From contig NC_087075.1 in NCBI RefSeq assembly GCF_026151205.1, positions 12,508,303 to 12,572,302 of the forward strand: a stretch of DNA of 64,000 nt, given 5' to 3'. The first letter of the stretch is position 1. Each line of letters begins with the position of its first letter. This stretch comes from Bolinopsis microptera. Its lineage: Eukaryota; Ctenophora; Tentaculata; Lobata; Bolinopsidae. The translations under genes were made by a program, and so were the position numbers. The notes under the pieces were generated by a model. The model was not told where the DNA came from. It saw only the letters and a program-made list of their open reading frames with translations, and ran no database searches. Positions 60,076 to 64,000 of this stretch are shown here, one piece after another.

Positions 60076-60327
60076 ATGCATTTTTCAAGCCAATCCCCGT
60101 CATCTGCCAAACAGACGTGTTTAGTATATGACGCTCCAAATGTCGAAGTTCTTGGCCATGTCTTAAATTCATTATCCAAAGTGATTGACAGAAATATACT
60201 TCTTATTGTCAATCCAAACAGTACAATGGATTTTTTGAACAATAGATTGAATAGCATTTTTTCTTCAGGGACGAGTCACCTACGCCTACGGCTACATATT
60301 AGCTTTTTGCGATTCTCTTTCAATTAA
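60076..60327 (+). CDS. candidate ORF, 83 aa, unknown
   Basis: An ATG frame reads SSAKQTCLVYDAPNVEVLGH and IDRNILLIVNPNSTMDFLNN, protein-like and unlike the surrounding AT-rich sequence. After FSSG it becomes less convincing. A good acceptor TTTTTTCTTCAG near 60270 suggests the coding part may end before it, or that a new exon starts there. Family not recognised. Confidence 0.3.
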   Translation: MHFSSQSPSSAKQTCLVYDAPNVEVLGHVLNSLSKVIDRNILLIVNPNSTMDFLNNRLNSIFSSGTSHLRLRLHISFLRFSFN

Positions 60328-60699
60328 TTCAACGCTATAAACTAGACTAATATTTACCTGGGGACCCCAGGCTATTATGCTCATAAAAATAGAGATTAGA
60401 AATTTGGCGGAATGACTGGCTGATCGTGGAGCGCCGCCCAGAAAAACTATAATATTTGCAACTTAAACAATAACCTTCAGAGGCACATATTAGGTGCGAT
60501 GGGTGCGGGATCGCACAATTTACCGTTTTCCGCACATTTCCGCATAATTTATTGTTTTCCGCACATTTCCGCACATTTTGTAATTTTCTGCATATTTCCG
60601 CATAATCTAGCATTTTCCGCGTAATTTTGCATAATTTTGAAATTTTCGCGTTAAGCTTTTCGAGTGTAAAAACCAAAATATGTTAAAAGTCGGGCCCTT

Positions 60700-61145
60700 T
60701 TAGGACCGTGACTCAGGCCCTTTCGGGACCCTGACCCAGGCCCTTTCGGGACTGTGACCCAGGCCCTTTTGGAACTTACCTAGGCCACGTGACCCAGTTA
60801 CCACGTGACCCAGGCCCTTTCGGAATCCTGACCCAGGCCCTTTCGGGACCGTGACCCAGGCCCTTTTGGAACTCATACTTAGGCCACGTGACCCAGTTAC
60901 CACGTGACCCAGGCCCTTTCGGGACCCTGACCCAGGCCCTTTCGGGACCGTGACCCAGGCCCTTTTGGAACTCATACCTAGGCCACGTGACCCAGGCCCA
61001 TTCGGGACCCTGACCCAGGCCCTTTCGGGACCGTGACCCAGGCCCTTTTGGAACTCATGCCTAGGCCACGTGACCCGGTTACCACGTGACCCAGGCCCTT
61101 TCGGGACCGTGACCCAGGCCCTTTCGGGACCGTGACCCAGGCCGT
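60700..61145. repeat. minisatellite of GACCCAGGCCCTTTCGGGAC units inside the hAT element
   Basis: Units of about 21-23 bp (GACCCAGGCCCTTTCGGGAC plus CGT or CCT) are arranged with a recurring spacer, CTCATACCTAGGCCACGTGA, which carries CACGTG. Confidence 0.92.
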
Positions 61146-61245
61146 TATGGAACCCTCGTCGTTACCGTACTTCGATTATAGTGTATCAGTTATCATTCGT
61201 AACTTCACCACATCATCTGATTACTCTATATCACATCACAACGTC

Positions 61246-61414
61246 ATGGACCGTTTCCTAAAGAAACGAACAGCTACAGACAGTGACCCATCATCAAGCT
61301 CACCACACAAGAAACAGAAGATACCTGCATCAGCAAAGCAAGGGGATATCTCAGCAGCATGGCGAGCTCAAGAGTTTGGTTCACATTTTTACGAATCTGG
61401 GGGGAAACTGTTCT
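61246..61414 (+). pseudogene. hAT transposase first exon remnant (BED-type start)
   Basis: ATG at 61246 opens MDRFLKKRTATDSDPSSSSP, then HKKQK and AWRAQEFGSHFYESGGKLFC, cut at a consensus donor GTAAGT (61415). A basic/serine N-terminus followed by F...GGKLFC is how BED-finger hAT transposases begin; the second half of the zinc finger and the catalytic domain are absent. Reading without splicing would stop after one more residue. It is likely a remnant of the autonomous parent. Confidence 0.55.
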
Positions 61415-61420
61415 GTAAGT

Positions 61421-61505
61421 AAGCCCTACCTAGTAAAGAACCTACCTAGTAAAGAACTACACCCTACCTAAAGAACTACACCCTACCTAGTAAAGAACTA
61501 CACCC
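61421..61505. repeat. CTACCTAGTAAAGAACTACACC tandem repeat (degenerate)
   Basis: Four to five units of about 20-24 bp follow the hAT exon donor. Confidence 0.8.
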
Positions 61506-61756
61506 TCAGTAACACATAAACAGACCTATTTTTGATAAGAGCGGCGGTTATACGTTTAGAATTTCCAAAGTCCTTGAGAAAATGCAAAAGAAAACCGCAC
61601 AATTCCCGCACAAATTTCGAAATAATCGCTGCACATTTGCCGCATAATTGGTAAAAATTTACCGCACCTTACCGCACATTTTACCTTTATAGTCGGGTGC
61701 GGTACCGCATAATTAAGATTTTTTTACCGCACCTAATATGTGCCTCTGATAACCTT

Positions 61757-64000
61757 ACCAATACTTTGCAATGTCAATTAATGTGCCAGCCTCTAACTAT
61801 GATATTTAAGCTGAAAAAGTTTTCAAAAGTAACTCAGTAACGGACGTCGTACATAATATATAATTATATAGCCCGGCAGTGGCAGTCGTACTACTAAGAG
61901 CAAGCACCCTTCTAATCCAACCTCAAATTAGATTCTGATTAACATTTAACATATTATAATATGTTAATCTAATTTACTTACATTACGTTACTTTCACTTT
62001 ACGTAATTTATGAACAAATTAAAATGATTGTATATGATTGGGTTACGTCGCGTCAATCTATTAAATGGAGGATGCGGACTTAACACTCGGACGAATGCAC
62101 AGTGATCCATAACGCATATCATTAAAAGCGAGGTTATAACTAAATTTGAACATGAAACTTTTATACTCCTAGGCATAATGCTCCAACAGGTTATTTTGTG
62201 ATATAAAAATGCAAATGATTATTGGGAATTTATGAGCGACTTAATAAAAAAATCGGTAAGAGATATGGAACTGATTCATTCGATAGAGTGCCAAAAAAAC
62301 TGTAATGAAGCAAAATGACTTTAAAGTTTTTAACACTGGCTAAATAGAAAATGTTCAACGACAATATAGTTATACCCGACGCATTATATATAACGGATAT
62401 TGCAGTGGTGAGACTACTGCATGTAAATGTAATTGGAACGTCTCATGAAACTCAATAATAGCAAGGTAACGTACATCTTGATCCACACCTGGAAAATTGT
62501 CGATTGCTTGGCCTCAAATGATATTTAGTCCATGTCGGGAGTTGTTCAAAAACAACCCCCGAAATGAACTAAAGGCTATTGTACCGGTACTACTAGTACT
62601 TTTTTTATAAACAATACAAATGCAACAAATCACAGCGTTCTGTGCTTACACATAACACACTATTGTTTTATTAAATTATTGTTTTATTTAACTCATTTGA
62701 AGTTAAAGCGGCACAGCCGTGGAATCTTCACCCCAAAGAAATAAATTCCTTGTTCAAATTTAATTCCATAATCGCCGCACAATTGTTATAGTTATACGGC
62801 ATTATCCCATAGCTCTCGACGGGAGTCTTTTGAATTTGTCAAATTGAGCAGAGATGGTCGCAACCAGGTTAAATATGCACAAAAACCTAGACAGAATTAC
62901 AACATATAAATATAAACACCCCACGTACCAATCCACCTAAACATGGGCACATAATTTATGGATTTATATAGTGGACGTCAGCAAGGTCCATTAATGGTTT
63001 TACTACGTACGTCTAGTACGTAGTACCAGTACTTTACAACGCTACGTGATTACGATATTTACCGTAATGATAGCATAGCACTATTACGCGTTTCAAATTG
63101 TCCAATCCCCGTTACAATCACGTGACATTTATAACATATAAGTTTGAAACAAATCACTAAATCAGCATAAGTTGATCCCGTCTAAACTGAGCAGTTTTAA
63201 ACGGTAATTTCCGGATCAACCACTTATTTAATGATTTTACCTTAATTCGACTTTAATGTCACTTGAAATGTAATTATGTGACGTAGTGTCAAAGTCAAAC
63301 AAGCGTTTTATAACGTGTTGATTGTGTATGAATATGATCGTCCAAGATCACAAAGAATGGATCGCGATCAAGAATCAGAAAAGGTCACACGATGCGAAAA
63401 AAGTTTAAACATTAAAGAAATGAAGGACAACAGCTGATTATGTCAATCTTGCCAAGACAACCCATTCAAATTTTAGAGCTCATGCAACCAAGGAAATGGA
63501 GGTGACCAGCAAATGTAGTGCGAAAGAGAGACAAAATATACCCAGCAATGTAATGGCTTTAAAAGTTAAACCATTCAGCATATTTAACTCTCAACGTTAT
63601 CTGAACGACAAAATTCCGCTCCTAGCCAATGTTAAGGAACATGACTCATAGCAGAAAGATTTCTTTTCAACATATTAATAATTATAGGGTGTCTTGTGTT
63701 AGTTTTTAAGAAATGTTGTTTAACTAGAATTAAGAAGTGTCATTGGTTGACATATTTTGTACATAATGCATTCATATACAGCATATTAGTTCATTCTTGA
63801 TACCGACGTTTCCTAATTAGATTACTTTCGGGTCCTGTCCAACAGTTAAACAACAACTCAACATTACCCTGAAAATATATGGGGACCGGAGGGGTTGCAA
63901 CGATTCTAGATTCGATCTGATTATGTAGATAAAATGGCGATTTTTTCGTCCTTCAGGGTTCCACTTTTGTTTATTAGTTTGGAAATTCAAGTTCACTATT
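61757..64000. other. no gene seen to the end of the window
   Basis: AT-rich, with no domain-bearing frame or element boundary. A small palindrome TACTACGTAC/GTACGTAGTA lies at 63000-63025, and a GTACTACTAGTAC motif near 62589. Confidence 0.4.

Larger units (their letters stand above)
60478..61748 (+). mobile_element. hAT-family derivative, 1271 bp, perfect TIRs and 8-bp TSD
   Basis: The termini are perfect inverted repeats: CAGAGGCACATATTAGGTGC at the left, its complement at the right. They are flanked by identical ATAACCTT (60470-60477 and 61749-61756). CAG-starting ends plus 8-bp duplications define hAT elements. Sub-terminal zones are rich in GCACATTTCCGC-type repeats on both sides, as in hAT transposase-binding regions. 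Most of the transposase is missing. Confidence 0.92.

Noticed and set aside
60347-60975. Minus-strand frames of 109 and 91 codons
   Set aside because: They run across hAT sub-terminal repeats and the internal minisatellite.

Overview
This is a eukaryotic, almost certainly animal, AT-rich (roughly one-third GC by eye) genomic window with low gene density and many mobile elements. The evidence is spliced genes with GT-AG introns, a homeodomain gene, a seven-transmembrane receptor, a CR1/L2/Jockey-like LINE, a GIY-YIG Penelope-like element, Helitron-like elements, a hAT derivative and many foldback elements. I cannot fix the species. A marine invertebrate, perhaps an early-branching animal such as a cnidarian, fits but is not proven.

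Layout. 1-4400: no gene seen, but two near-identical blocks of CRE (TGACGTCA) and E-box (CACGTG) palindromes. 4400-16224 (+): a spliced homeobox gene. I can phase six coding exons (5729-16224) that end in an exon encoding an unusual homeodomain. Two minisatellites sit directly against splice acceptors of this gene. Its 8.3 kb last intron holds foldback elements, a 449-bp element with 7-bp target duplications, and a CCAAT/E-box cluster that looks like an internal promoter. 16225-23443: mostly non-coding, with a (TG)n tract of about 690 bp and a 601-bp inverted-repeat element.

23444-36050 (-): a complete rhodopsin-class GPCR in 11 exons. The exon lengths sum to 1695 nt, an open 565-codon frame. 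The intron between the TM3 and TM4 exons carries a near full-length LINE. The 3' part of the LINE's ORF2 is interrupted by a 5'-truncated Penelope-like element with a 13-bp target duplication. The LINE's ORF1 and ORF2 overlap and contain a perfectly phased A AAA AAC slippery heptamer.

36129-43038: an inverted-repeat element, a probable 1.6 kb solo LTR, and a 4 kb satellite of about 58 copies of a 69-bp unit. 43.8-51.5 kb: weak coding candidates, including a short piece with an RND/Patched-like transmembrane motif and two divergent first-exon candidates, plus several MITEs. 51510-56062: a huge imperfect palindrome with nested Helitron-like copies. 56793-57800 (+): an intact, intronless SLC35G-like (EamA) transporter. 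58.3-60.3 kb: isolated exon-like ORFs. 60478-61748: a hAT derivative with perfect 8-bp target duplications that retains a piece of its transposase exon. The rest, to 64000, shows nothing I can support.

The genes do not form an operon or an obvious pathway. The recurring theme is repeat-driven remodelling of introns, and an unusual density of CACGTG-containing motifs in unrelated repeats.
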